Source of the DNA: Methylomusa anaerophila
Lineage (GTDB): Bacteria; Bacillota; Negativicutes; Sporomusales; Sporomusaceae
Assembly (NCBI RefSeq): GCF_003966895.1
Contig: NZ_AP018449.1
Coordinates: forward strand, 2,187,501-2,251,500
Reading direction: 5' to 3'
Length of the DNA: 64,000 nt
Below are positions 1 to 8,114 of this stretch, one piece after another (within the stretch, counting starts at the first letter, position 1; every line of letters begins with the position of its first letter). The translations under genes and the position numbers were made by a program. The notes under the pieces are model-generated. The model worked only from the letters and a program-made list of their open reading frames with translations, was not told where the DNA came from and made no database searches.

Positions 1-2
1 AT

Positions 3-422
3 ATTTTAACATATTCGGAATGCTCTTGCCAGTGTACTTGCACTTGCACCTGCACCTGCGTATGTGAATGTACCTGTCAATGCAAATGTCAGTGCGAAAC
101 CCCAGGGTGCATAATAAAAATACCGTTTATATCCCCGGCTGAAAAGATCCTTTTTGGTAGCGGCTTCATGCTCAGGCGAGAAGAATTTGGCGGGTTATTG
201 TTTGACATGAACAAGTTGACATCTTTTATATGTAATTTCGTTGCGTACGAAATATTGTCATACATTAAAGGTAAGGATCTATTGTATGCACATGATTTGA
301 TGGCCTTGGTCAATCACATAAAAAACGTATTCGAAGAGGTTCCGGGAGACGCTGAAGATATCGTGCGTCGGTTTATTTGTAGCTGCACCCAACATAGATT
401 CTTGGAAGGAGCAACATCGTAA
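3..422 (+). CDS. Cys-X array fused to PqqD/MftB-like RRE domain (5'-truncated)
   Basis: The frame is open from the window edge to the TAA at 420-422, so the true start lies outside. Positions 21-95 encode a Cys at every second residue (13 Cys codons 6 nt apart; the other residues are S, Q, T, V, E and K), then ETPGC. A PqqD/MftB-like winged-helix domain follows, with LRREEFGGLLFD at 171-206 and AYEILSYIKGK after it. The only canonical in-frame start between array and domain is the ATG at 168, which would cut away the first strands of the fold, so the array is probably translated with the domain. PqqD-like domains are RiPP recognition elements that present a leader peptide to a radical SAM enzyme. 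The stop overlaps the next ATG (TAATG), which implies translational coupling. The array may be the substrate itself or a metal-binding tail; function is inferred. Confidence 0.6.
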   Translation: MLTYSECSCQCTCTCTCTCVCECTCQCKCQCETPGCIIKIPFISPAEKILFGSGFMLRREEFGGLLFDMNKLTSFICNFVAYEILSYIKGKDLLYAHDLMALVNHIKNVFEEVPGDAEDIVRRFICSCTQHRFLEGATS

Positions 423-1522
423 TGGGAAGCATATCGCACCTTTCTTCTCCTATCCATATCTGGTGGGATATTACCCGCCAGTGTAACTTAAGGTGTTTGC
501 ATTGTTACTCTTGCGCTTCGCAGCGGTCTGAAACTGAACTCACAACGGAAGAAGTCTTCGGTATCATAGATCAATTGAAAGCTATGAACATAGGGTATGT
601 ATACATATTGGGCGGAGAACCCTTGCTGCGTTCGGATTTTGATATCATTTTGGATTATTTCTCCAAAGCGCAGATTCCGTTGATGTTAAACACAAATGGC
701 TGGTTTGTTGACAATCATTGGGCAGAAAAAATATCCGAAAGTTCTGTAAAACAGTTGCGCTTTAGTGTAGACGGCTGTAATGCGGAGACTCATGACGCTC
801 TCCGTCAAAAAAAGGGATCGTTTGAACGGGTTGTAAATGCTATCAAAATTTGCCGTGAAACAAGCATACCTCTTATAAGCTGTTCTTTTACGATTACCAA
901 GCACAATATGCATGAAATACAACCCACAGTGGATCTTCTTGCAAAATTAGGGGTTGATCAGATACAGTTTGGTCCCATCTCCAACACTGGCCGAGCATCC
1001 GAACATCCGCAATTACTCCTTGAAGCCAATGACACACAGGGAATAGCTAACATTTTGTCTCAATGTATAAATGATTATGGTGATAAAATATTTATTTACA
1101 GTGTTGATGGCATTTATGACAAACCATGCACTCAATGCGTAAAAGAAGGAATGGTAAAACCTATGTTTATGGGATGCCTTGCCGGCAGAACTTGTTGTTG
1201 TATTGACTGGGAGGGTAAGGTAATTCCTTGTCTGTTGAAGCGGGAGCCTGTTGCCGGGAGTTTAAGAGAAACCCCGTTTCAAGATATTTGGGACCATGCG
1301 CCTGTTTTTAATTATATGCGAAGGCATCGCGGCGCGGAATATCCTGAATGTAATGAATGCATTTATGGCGACGTATGCGCTAGGGAGTGCCCCCTCGCAC
1401 AAAGTCAGAAAACGTACGGATATCATGAACGCCGTGAGCGCATTCAATCCCTGCCTCTGGAAAACGCAGCTAAACCCGTTTCTTGCTCTTTGACAGGTTA
1501 TTGCCACAACTCATTGAGATAA
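422..1522 (+). CDS. Radical SAM/SPASM peptide maturase
   Basis: Protein of 366 residues. The radical SAM cluster motif CNLRCLHC has Cys 21, 25 and 28, and GGEP lies at 64-67. The C-terminal SPASM domain is Cys-rich: Cys 252, 258-260, 270, 310, 313, 319 and 323, with the typical GKVIPC segment at 265-270. Enzymes of this type use S-adenosylmethionine to form a 5'-deoxyadenosyl radical and crosslink or otherwise modify ribosomally made peptides, the auxiliary iron-sulfur clusters sitting in the SPASM domain. It starts on the A of the preceding stop codon, directly after the RRE-containing frame, the usual partner arrangement. The natural substrate is likely the Cys-X array upstream, by context only. 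No transporter or protease gene follows. Confidence 0.85.
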   Translation: MGSISHLSSPIHIWWDITRQCNLRCLHCYSCASQRSETELTTEEVFGIIDQLKAMNIGYVYILGGEPLLRSDFDIILDYFSKAQIPLMLNTNGWFVDNHWAEKISESSVKQLRFSVDGCNAETHDALRQKKGSFERVVNAIKICRETSIPLISCSFTITKHNMHEIQPTVDLLAKLGVDQIQFGPISNTGRASEHPQLLLEANDTQGIANILSQCINDYGDKIFIYSVDGIYDKPCTQCVKEGMVKPMFMGCLAGRTCCCIDWEGKVIPCLLKREPVAGSLRETPFQDIWDHAPVFNYMRRHRGAEYPECNECIYGDVCARECPLAQSQKTYGYHERRERIQSLPLENAAKPVSCSLTGYCHNSLR

Positions 1523-1609
1523 TAAGCTATAGTGTCGCATTTATGATCTGTATCGTCATTAAATAGAAACATTGATAAAATTCGCCTTTAATAAACGATA
1601 AGAAATATT

Positions 1610-1660
1610 AAAAAAAAATTAAAAGCAATTGGTTGTTATTATAACACAAATTGCTTTTAA
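1610..1660 (-). terminator. Intrinsic terminator of speD
   Basis: A 12-bp stem (TTAAAAGCAATT at 1619-1630 with AATTGCTTTTAA at 1649-1660) is followed on the minus strand by a run of nine T residues. It lies 17 nt past the speD stop codon. The radical SAM gene on the plus strand also ends upstream of it. Confidence 0.75.
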
Positions 1661-1677
1661 TTACCAGTTAAATTTTT

Positions 1678-2130
1678 TTATTTGTGTCTTGCTAGAAATT
1701 TTAACACTCTTGCACCGGTATTGCGCACGCTCCGCAGCGGGGCAATGCTTATTTTAACACGTGGACGCATATCCTTTTGTGAGCCAAAATCGCCGCGGAG
1801 AATGTTTGTGGTTTTGGTTTTAGCGGGTTTCAAGAAGCGCTTAAGAACAGATACGGCCTTATTAGGGCGAGTGTGATCGCCGCGAGTAAAGACATCTACT
1901 GCTGCGTATCCAAGCTCCGGGTAGGTATGGATGCCCATGTGGCTTTCAGCCAATAAGGCCAGGATAGTGAGGCCATGTGGTTCAAACTTGTGGTAGGACA
2001 ACTCAAGTAGGGTCATATTTGCTTCTTGTGCAGCAGCGAGCAGAGCATTTTTTATATAATCCAGATCGTCGAGGCTTGCAAAACTGCAGCCGTACATATC
2101 TACGGTTACGTGTTTACCAATAACCTTCAC
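1678..2130 (-). CDS. speD: S-adenosylmethionine decarboxylase proenzyme
   Basis: Makes decarboxylated SAM, the aminopropyl donor for spermidine synthesis. It is a pyruvoyl enzyme that cleaves itself before Ser in the AESHMGIHTYPE motif; the conserved His and Cys positions of the small prokaryotic class are present (VTVDMYGC near the N terminus, DVFTRGD). The start chosen is GTG at 2130, which sits after GGAAGGGA with 9 nt spacing and gives VKVIGKHVTVDMYGC, the usual family N terminus. An ATG at 2163 would add 11 residues that do not belong to the family. The C-terminal part (about residues 95-150, basic) is longer than in the smallest homologues. No speE is next to it. Confidence 0.88.
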   Translation of the reverse strand: MKVIGKHVTVDMYGCSFASLDDLDYIKNALLAAAQEANMTLLELSYHKFEPHGLTILALLAESHMGIHTYPELGYAAVDVFTRGDHTRPNKAVSVLKRFLKPAKTKTTNILRGDFGSQKDMRPRVKISIAPLRSVRNTGARVLKFLARHK

Positions 2131-2263
2131 AATGCATCGTCCCTTCCAAACTCTAATATTCATTATGCTGAATGCGATGGGAAGTATACTATAAGGCGTA
2201 TATTTTTCGAAAATCGCTTGGGAAAATATACATCAACTATAGGGAACGCATTAGAGAATTGAA

Positions 2264-2352
2264 ATTATATCCGGGTATTTAGGAACGCTTCGACGCTGCC
2301 GCTTAACCTTAGCTTATCCTAATACCCGGATATAAATTTTTAATGCGACATA
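2264..2352. repeat. Family 3 palindromic repeat, copy a
   Basis: The arms ATATCCGGGTATTTAGGA (2267-2284) and TCCTAATACCCGGATAT (2317-2333) form a long hairpin around GCTTAACCTTAGC. About 70 bp (2282-2352) match 14883-14953 in the same orientation. The rest of the gap 2131-2588 is AT-rich and carries only the promoter candidate for the downstream gene. Confidence 0.6.
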
Positions 2353-2494
2353 TATGGCATAATGAGCGATTATTGGTCAGAAATATAATGAATTATGCGG
2401 TTTTCATTATAATTCTCCTCCAAGGAAAAGTAAAGAGTATTTTCGTTATTTTTATGCAAAATATTGTTAACATCTTAAATACTTATATGTGGAT

Positions 2495-2523
2495 TTGTTA
2501 AAAAACTTATTTGAAAATAGTAT
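2495..2523 (+). promoter_or_regulatory. Candidate sigma-A promoter of flavodiiron gene
   Basis: TTGTTA, 17 nt, TAGTAT, about 65 nt upstream of the start codon. The match is moderate; the AT-rich context gives other weaker options. Confidence 0.4.
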
Positions 2524-2588
2524 TTCAAAATTAAGCAGGAAAATTATTAGGAGATAGAATATATAAATAAGTATAGGAGGGGTTTAAG

Positions 2589-3785
2589 ATGAATAATATT
2601 GAACTGGCGGAAGGCATATATTATGTGGGGGCCGTAGACTGGAATCTCCGGGATTTTCACGGCTATACAACAACACGCGGCGTTACCTATAACGCGTATC
2701 TGATTATAGATGAAAAAGTTTGTCTTATCGACAATGTTAAGGCTCCCTTTTCCCAGGAACTAATTGAACGCATTAGTCAAATCGTAGACCCGGCCAAAAT
2801 TGACTATGTGGTTACAAATCACATTGAGCCTGACCATTCCGGGTCGCTGCCGGCTATCATGGCCAGGGCGCCGCAGGCGAAAGTCATTATAACGGATCAC
2901 GGGCAAACGGGTATTCAAAAGCATTATCAACAGAACTACGACTTTCGCGTAGTTAAGGAAGGAGATACTTTAAAGCTGGGGCGGCATGAGTTAAAGTTTA
3001 TTCCTTTGCCGATGCTGCACTGGCCTGATTCCATGGCTACCTATTTGCCGGGAGAACAAATTCTTTTTTCCAATGATGCTTTTGGTCAGCATATTTGCAC
3101 TACCAAGCGTTTCGATGACGAAAACAACCTCCACGATGAATTGTACGAGGCTGAGAAGTATTATGCCAATATCATAATGCCGTTTGGTAAAATTGTGCTG
3201 AAAGCCCTTGAAAAATGCAAGGAACTGCCGATTAAAATGATTGCTCCCAGTCATGGAATCGTGTGGCGGAGTCATATACCTGAAATTCTTGCAAAGTATG
3301 CCATGTGGGGCAAGGGCATTAATGTAGCAAAAGTAATAATTGCCTATGACAGTATGTGGGGAAGCACCGAGCAAATGGCCCGCCGGATTTTAGAAGGGGT
3401 TGCCGCGGCGGGAGTACAGGGTAGTTTTTATAAAATGGCAGTATCCGACCGGAGTGAGGTGATCAGAGACATCTTAACAGCGGGAGGCTTGCTGATTGGC
3501 TCTTCAACCTTAAACAACGGTGTATTGCCGAACATTGCTGCACTTTTACTATATCTGAAGGGGTTAAGACCCGCTAACAAAATAGGGGCTGGTTTTGGCG
3601 CCTATGGCTGGGGCGGCGGCGCCCAAGCAACTATCGAAGAATTGCTTGCGAAAGCTGGCGTAGCTGTACAAGAACCGGGTCTAACGCTTAAATGGGTTCC
3701 CGACAAGGAGGAGCTTAATAAATGCTTTGAGTTCGGCCTGACTTTTGGCCAGAAAGTACTGGCCAGTATAGCCGAAAAACGTTAG
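2589..3785 (+). CDS. Flavodiiron protein (FprA-type)
   Basis: Oxygen and/or nitric oxide reductase of anaerobes. The metallo-beta-lactamase-like domain (1-240) shows the diiron ligands in NHIEPDH (His78, Glu80, Asp82, His83), His144 in LPMLHWPDSM, Asp163 in FSNDAFGQH and His222 in APSHG. The flavodoxin domain (about 247-398) has the FMN phosphate loop YDSMWGST at 253-260. There is no C-terminal rubredoxin, so electrons must come from a separate rubredoxin or similar carrier. Length 398 is standard for the two-domain class. AGGAGGGG precedes the ATG by 6-7 nt. It is a single gene with its own promoter and terminator, cytoplasmic, and likely serves oxygen detoxification in an anaerobe. Confidence 0.93.
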   Translation: MNNIELAEGIYYVGAVDWNLRDFHGYTTTRGVTYNAYLIIDEKVCLIDNVKAPFSQELIERISQIVDPAKIDYVVTNHIEPDHSGSLPAIMARAPQAKVIITDHGQTGIQKHYQQNYDFRVVKEGDTLKLGRHELKFIPLPMLHWPDSMATYLPGEQILFSNDAFGQHICTTKRFDDENNLHDELYEAEKYYANIIMPFGKIVLKALEKCKELPIKMIAPSHGIVWRSHIPEILAKYAMWGKGINVAKVIIAYDSMWGSTEQMARRILEGVAAAGVQGSFYKMAVSDRSEVIRDILTAGGLLIGSSTLNNGVLPNIAALLLYLKGLRPANKIGAGFGAYGWGGGAQATIEELLAKAGVAVQEPGLTLKWVPDKEELNKCFEFGLTFGQKVLASIAEKR

Positions 3786-3870
3786 AAGGTTTAAGCGATG
3801 TTTGCTAAACGTTTGCGAAACAGCCTCTACGATTTAGAGAGAAAGCGGGTTGCTCGATAAAAGATAAAAG

Positions 3871-3896
3871 ATAGGAGGGCTGAAAAAGCCCTCTAT
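3871..3896 (+). terminator. Terminator after flavodiiron gene
   Basis: ATAGGAGGGCT, a short A-rich loop and AGCCCTCTAT form a stem followed by TTTAC. The T-tract is short. Confidence 0.6.
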
Positions 3897-3978
3897 TTAC
3901 ATACTGCCGGCCAAACATTAGCACACTATATACACACTATACTAATTAAGATTAAAGTACTTGGAGGCCGTATTTAGC

Positions 3979-4521
3979 GTGTTTACCGTACATCACGGAT
4001 TTTGGATTTATTTTTTTACCAGAAATCATCCGCGGGTTTGGCACTTTGTCTTTGGTTCCATGTTCCCTGACTATGTATATGTAATACTCATTGCCATGGT
4101 AATGGTGCAAGGTTTGCTTAATTGGCATGAACTTATTAGCCTTACGCCGGAAATGCTGATGGGACTGGTTGCCCTGCATCCCTGGGCGGCAAGAATTGAT
4201 CTGATTGGTCATTCGGTGGTGATTTGGCTGATTGTTATGATTGCATGTCTTTTGCTGCCGGGGATTAAACAGTTCAAGGCTTTTGTTGTTGGCTGGGGGT
4301 CGCATCTGTTTATTGATGCGATAACGCACGGGGCTTATTCAAACTTTTTTTTATATCCTTTATCGCATCTAACCGTAGAAAGCCCTGTCTCCTATTGGGA
4401 ACCTGATCACTGGGTGCATGAATATAAACTGGTTAATACTTCATTAATGGCCATTGCTATGGCTTATTTGATTTTCGAATGGTGGCAAAAAAGAAAGAAG
4501 CGAGGAAAAATAAAAAAATAA
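3979..4521 (+). CDS. Membrane protein with HxxxD-type metal-hydrolase features
   Basis: About 180 residues with four hydrophobic segments. Conserved-looking polar sites are GSMFPDYVY near the N terminus, GHS in the middle and SHLFIDAITHG after the third segment. This pattern of PD and H...D...H resembles the YdjM-like membrane-bound metal-dependent hydrolase group, but the assignment is loose. GTG at 3979 is preferred because GGAGG (3963-3967) sits 11 nt before it; a TTG at 3961 overlaps that same ribosome binding site. The C terminus is highly basic (KKRKKRGKIKK type). The next gene starts 1 nt after the stop, so both are likely one transcript. Confidence 0.6.
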   Translation: MFTVHHGFWIYFFTRNHPRVWHFVFGSMFPDYVYVILIAMVMVQGLLNWHELISLTPEMLMGLVALHPWAARIDLIGHSVVIWLIVMIACLLLPGIKQFKAFVVGWGSHLFIDAITHGAYSNFFLYPLSHLTVESPVSYWEPDHWVHEYKLVNTSLMAIAMAYLIFEWWQKRKKRGKIKK

Positions 4522-4522
4522 A

Positions 4523-5710
4523 ATGAGATTAGCTGCTAATGTAAATGTATATATTCGGAAGGGCGCTCAGCACCGGGTGGAAAGTGGTCATCCATGGGTT
4601 TACCAAAGTGAAATTGACTATGTTGACGGTCAATTTCAACCAGGAGACATTGTTGATGTATATAACTTTCGCCAGCGGTTTATTGGCCGCGGCTACATCA
4701 ATCCCCGCTCCCAGATTACAGTAAGGATTTTATCCCGCGAGCAGGAAGATATTAACCGGAATTTCTTTAAAAAACGGATTGAGACTGCCTGGCGCTACCG
4801 ACAAACATTCATAGCGGAGCCGGAATATTGCCGGCTGATTTTTGGGGAAGCCGATTTTTTGCCTGCGCTTATTGTGGACAAATTTGGACAATACATGGTG
4901 ATGCAAACACTGGCGTTAGGCATCGAAGTTCATAAAGATACCATAGTATCTGTGTTGGAGGAATTATTTGACCCGGCAGGCATATACGAGCGCAACGACG
5001 TTCCCGTTCGCAAACTTGAAGGCCTGGAAATGCGCAAGGGTTATATTAAAGGGAAGTTTCCCACTTTAATAACGGTAAAAGAAAATGGGATTCCTTTTTA
5101 TGCCGACATTGAAAACGGACAAAAAACGGGATTTTTTTATGACCAGCGAGAAAACCGCCTTTTTTTAAAGTATATGGTTCCTGAAGCCGAAGTTTTAGAT
5201 TGTTTTTGCCATACCGGTTCTTTTGCCATCCACTCGGCTTTATTTGGGGCCAAATCCGTACATTCTATTGATATATCGGAAGATGCAATTTGTTTAGCGC
5301 AAAAAAACGCCGCATTAAACAAAGTGGATGACAGGTGCCGGTTTGAGGTGGCTAATGCATTTGATGCTCTACGTACACTAACCGGGGAGCGGCGGCAATA
5401 TGATGTAGTCATCCTTGATCCCCCCGCTTTTACCAAAAGCCGGGATAGTATTGAAGGCGCAGTCCGTGGATACAAGGAAATCAACCTGCGTGGACTTAAA
5501 CTCGTCCGTCCGGGCGGCTATCTTATTACCTGCTCTTGTTCTTATCATATGGACAGGGAACTGTTTAAAGCTGTGGTGGTAGATGCCGCTCGTGATGCCA
5601 AGCGCGTTATCAGAGAAGTAGAATACCGGACGCAGGCTAAGGATCATCCTATTTTGCCTGCCGCTGGCGAAACAAACTATCTAAAGTTTCTTGTAATTCA
5701 GGTCCAGTGA
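4523..5710 (+). CDS. rlmI: Class I SAM-dependent rRNA (cytosine-5) methyltransferase, RlmI family
   Basis: 395 residues. An N-terminal PUA domain (about 1-75, GHPWVYQSEI) precedes the EEHEE-type linker and a Rossmann methyltransferase domain. VLDCFCHTGSFAIHSA (about 226-241) is the SAM-binding loop, and VVILDPPAF and TCSCSYHM carry the catalytic DPP and Cys motifs of m5C methyltransferases. The family methylates 23S rRNA (RlmI, C1962 in E. coli) or related sites. Which site is modified here cannot be read from sequence. It is closely coupled to the preceding membrane protein gene. Confidence 0.85.
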   Translation: MRLAANVNVYIRKGAQHRVESGHPWVYQSEIDYVDGQFQPGDIVDVYNFRQRFIGRGYINPRSQITVRILSREQEDINRNFFKKRIETAWRYRQTFIAEPEYCRLIFGEADFLPALIVDKFGQYMVMQTLALGIEVHKDTIVSVLEELFDPAGIYERNDVPVRKLEGLEMRKGYIKGKFPTLITVKENGIPFYADIENGQKTGFFYDQRENRLFLKYMVPEAEVLDCFCHTGSFAIHSALFGAKSVHSIDISEDAICLAQKNAALNKVDDRCRFEVANAFDALRTLTGERRQYDVVILDPPAFTKSRDSIEGAVRGYKEINLRGLKLVRPGGYLITCSCSYHMDRELFKAVVVDAARDAKRVIREVEYRTQAKDHPILPAAGETNYLKFLVIQVQ

Positions 5711-5804
5711 TTCAGATGAGGCGTAAGGATTATATAGAAGGTGAAAAATGGCAATAATCAATAGTAATTGGTTTTTTCCATATATATTTGGAAGAAATAG
5801 CATA

Positions 5805-5833
5805 TTGCTATTTTTAGATAAGTAAAGTAAAAT
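5805..5833 (+). promoter_or_regulatory. Sigma-A promoter of the ctsR operon
   Basis: TTGCTA, 17 nt, TAAAAT. The CtsR box begins just downstream, so bound repressor would block initiation. Confidence 0.6.
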
Positions 5834-5835
5834 AA

Positions 5836-5860
5836 AGTCGAAAAGTCAATTAAAGTCAAA
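5836..5860 (+). promoter_or_regulatory. CtsR operator
   Basis: Direct heptads AGTCAAT-TAA-AGTCAAA (5844-5860) match the CtsR consensus RGTCAAA-NAN-RGTCAAA. A third, weaker heptad AGTCGAA lies at 5836-5842. It is placed just after the -10 element, so the operon is likely autoregulated and induced by heat or protein stress. Confidence 0.75.
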
Positions 5861-5900
5861 TTTGCATTTTGGTTATCTGTTAGCCGGTGACGGGGGTGGA

Positions 5901-6368
5901 ATGGTGAATCAATTTAGTAACCCAAATAATCTTGCCGATATAATTGAGAAATGGATTTTGCGTAAACTTTCAGGACAAGACGGCGAAATTATTATACTTA
6001 AGCGTAATGAAATGGCTACTGAACTTGATTGTGCTCCCTCACAAATTAGTTATGTTTTAAGCACGCGGTTTACTTTCGAAAGAGGATTTATTGTGGAGTC
6101 GCGGCGCGGTTCAGGCGGATTTGTGAGAGTTGCCCGCGTCCCGGTGCAAAGAAGGGTTTTCGAGGAGGCTGCCGAGCAGATTTCCTCTGATATTACAATG
6201 GGTGAGCTTATCAGGCTTGTGGAAAGGCTGCGGGATAACAATCTCATGACAAACCGTGAAGCGGCTTTAATGCTCAAGTGTTTGACCATTCTCTACGAAA
6301 GGGTTAAACCAGCGGAGCGTATCCCTTTATTGCGTTCTCTATTGGAAACCCTTGCGGAGCATAATTAA
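5901..6368 (+). CDS. ctsR: Transcriptional regulator CtsR
   Basis: Repressor of class III heat-shock genes. Its N-terminal winged helix-turn-helix contains ATELDCAPSQISYVLSTRF, followed by the glycine-rich wing tip RRGSGGFVRV that acts as a thermosensor in the family. The C-terminal dimerisation domain follows. The start is ATG 5901 or GTG 5904 after GGGGGTGG; an upstream in-frame ATG at 5862 would add 13 residues foreign to the family and overlap the end of the operator. It is first in ctsR-mcsA-mcsB-clpC. The operator 40 nt upstream indicates autorepression. Confidence 0.92.
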   Translation: MVNQFSNPNNLADIIEKWILRKLSGQDGEIIILKRNEMATELDCAPSQISYVLSTRFTFERGFIVESRRGSGGFVRVARVPVQRRVFEEAAEQISSDITMGELIRLVERLRDNNLMTNREAALMLKCLTILYERVKPAERIPLLRSLLETLAEHN

Positions 6369-6404
6369 GTCTTAACCAGTCTTAACCAGGGGAGGTCGAC
6401 ATAG

Positions 6405-6968
6405 ATGTTATGCGATGACTGCCAAAAAGAACCGGCTTGTGTGCATATTACCAAGATTTTGAATGGACAGAAAATAGAAAAGCATCTTTGCGAGCAGTGC
6501 GCGGCTAATTCGGGAGATGCGGCCATTTCCAGCAGCATAAGTAATTTGTTTGCCAACAAGGTATCCATTCATGATTTTCTTAAAGAGATGTTCCATTATT
6601 CTCCATCGGCAGAGGCCGCGCACAAGACTGAAATTTCCTGTTCCCAGTGCGGCATGACCTACCAGGATTTTAGCCGCAGTGGTAAACTGGGATGCGGTAC
6701 ATGCTACCAAACCTTTCGCGAGAATCTGGAACCATTAATTAAAAGAGTGCATGGCACTTGTGGCCATACCGGCAAAATTCCTAAACGAAGCGGACAGTCT
6801 CTTGACATAAAACAGCGTATTAAAGCGCTGCGGCAGGAACTGGAAGCGCTGGTTGTCAGGGAAGAATATGAGCAAGCAGCGAAAGTTAGGGATGAAATCC
6901 GTATTCTTGAGAAGACGATAGTTGATAAGGATGATAGTCCCCCTGCTTCCCTGGCGGGGGACAGGTAA
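6405..6968 (+). CDS. mcsA: McsA, activator of protein-arginine kinase
   Basis: 187 residues. Zinc-type Cys pairs are seen at the N terminus (LCDDC, CEQC) and in the middle (CSQCGMTY, CGTCYQTF). A UVR motif lies near 137-172 (IKALRQELEALVVREEYEQAAKVRDEI), the same kind of motif that binds ClpC. McsA activates the arginine kinase McsB and helps control CtsR. AGGGGAGG precedes the ATG. The gene is between ctsR and mcsB with short spacers. Confidence 0.9.
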   Translation: MLCDDCQKEPACVHITKILNGQKIEKHLCEQCAANSGDAAISSSISNLFANKVSIHDFLKEMFHYSPSAEAAHKTEISCSQCGMTYQDFSRSGKLGCGTCYQTFRENLEPLIKRVHGTCGHTGKIPKRSGQSLDIKQRIKALRQELEALVVREEYEQAAKVRDEIRILEKTIVDKDDSPPASLAGDR

Positions 6969-6980
6969 GGAGGAGTTCCG

Positions 6981-8078
6981 GTGAGTGAGAACCGAGATAT
7001 CTTGGGAAGTTTACTGGAGCAGCCATTAAACCCTTGGATGAACGGTGACGGGCCGCCCGGCAATGTGGTTATTTCCAGCCGGATTAGACTGGCGCGTAAT
7101 CTTTCGGGGCAGCCTTTCCCCAATCAGGCTAATGCTGATCAGATGGCGGCAGTGGTTAGGGAATTAAAAGAAGTAGCCGATGATTTATCCAAGGCGGACG
7201 GACATGATTATCTCTTTATTGAATTAAATGAACTACCGCCGTTGACACGCTACATTCTTGTGGAAAAACATATCATCAGTCCTAATCATGCCGTCGAACC
7301 GGAAAATAGAGCGCTTATTGTCCGGGATGACGCCGGTGTAAGTATCATGATCAATGAAGAGGACCATTTACGGCTTCAGTGTCTGAAACCAGGACTGGAT
7401 TTGGAAGCGGCGCTGAGTCAGGCCAACACAATAGACGATATTATTGACTCCAAACATGATATTGCTTTTGCTGAACATTTTGGTTTTTTAACTTCCTGTC
7501 CCACCAACCTGGGTACCGGGCTCAGAGCTTCTGTCATGCTGCATCTGCCGGCATTGGCATTAACCAAACAAATAGGACAAATTGTAGCAGTATCCACTCA
7601 ACTGGGTCTGGCTGTGCGTGGTCTGTACGGGGAAGGCACTGAGGCAGTCGGCAATGTGTTTCAGGTATCAAATCAGGTAACTACCGGGCATAGTGAACAG
7701 GAGATTATCGATAATTTGACTGCAGTTGTCAAGCAAATTGTGGATAAGGAGCAAGCGGCGCGATCTTTGTTGATACAAACTGCCAATGATATTTTGCACG
7801 ATCGGGTGTGGCGAGCTTTTGGCATCTTGCGGTACGCCCGGAGTATCTCCGGTCAGGAAGCTTTGGCCAGGCTGAGTGAAGTACGTCTCGGTATTGATGT
7901 GGGAATCATTAAGGAGGCCCGGCCGGAAATTTTTAATGAGTTGTTGGTAACAACCAGGCCAAACTATCTCCAGAGTTTGGCCGGCGACCGGATCTTAGAC
8001 CAGCTAAGCCGGAATAAACTTCGGGCCGACATTATCCGGGAGAAATTAAAAAAGGGGACAGAAGAAACAGAAGAATAA
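6981..8078 (+). CDS. mcsB: Protein-arginine kinase McsB
   Basis: Phosphoguanidino kinase family, 365 residues. SSRIRLARN (32-40) is the nucleotide-binding Arg cluster, NEEDH (125-129) the catalytic acidic loop, and the segment around 165-180 (CPTNLGTGLRASV) is the family signature. It phosphorylates Arg residues on CtsR and on unfolded proteins, marking them for ClpCP. Start GTG follows AAGGAGG by 6 nt. The ending is glutamate-rich (KKGTEETEE). Confidence 0.93.
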   Translation: MSENRDILGSLLEQPLNPWMNGDGPPGNVVISSRIRLARNLSGQPFPNQANADQMAAVVRELKEVADDLSKADGHDYLFIELNELPPLTRYILVEKHIISPNHAVEPENRALIVRDDAGVSIMINEEDHLRLQCLKPGLDLEAALSQANTIDDIIDSKHDIAFAEHFGFLTSCPTNLGTGLRASVMLHLPALALTKQIGQIVAVSTQLGLAVRGLYGEGTEAVGNVFQVSNQVTTGHSEQEIIDNLTAVVKQIVDKEQAARSLLIQTANDILHDRVWRAFGILRYARSISGQEALARLSEVRLGIDVGIIKEARPEIFNELLVTTRPNYLQSLAGDRILDQLSRNKLRADIIREKLKKGTEETEE

Positions 8079-8114
8079 AAGAATAGGAGAAGAAGAAAAT
8101 AGGAGGTCATAAAA

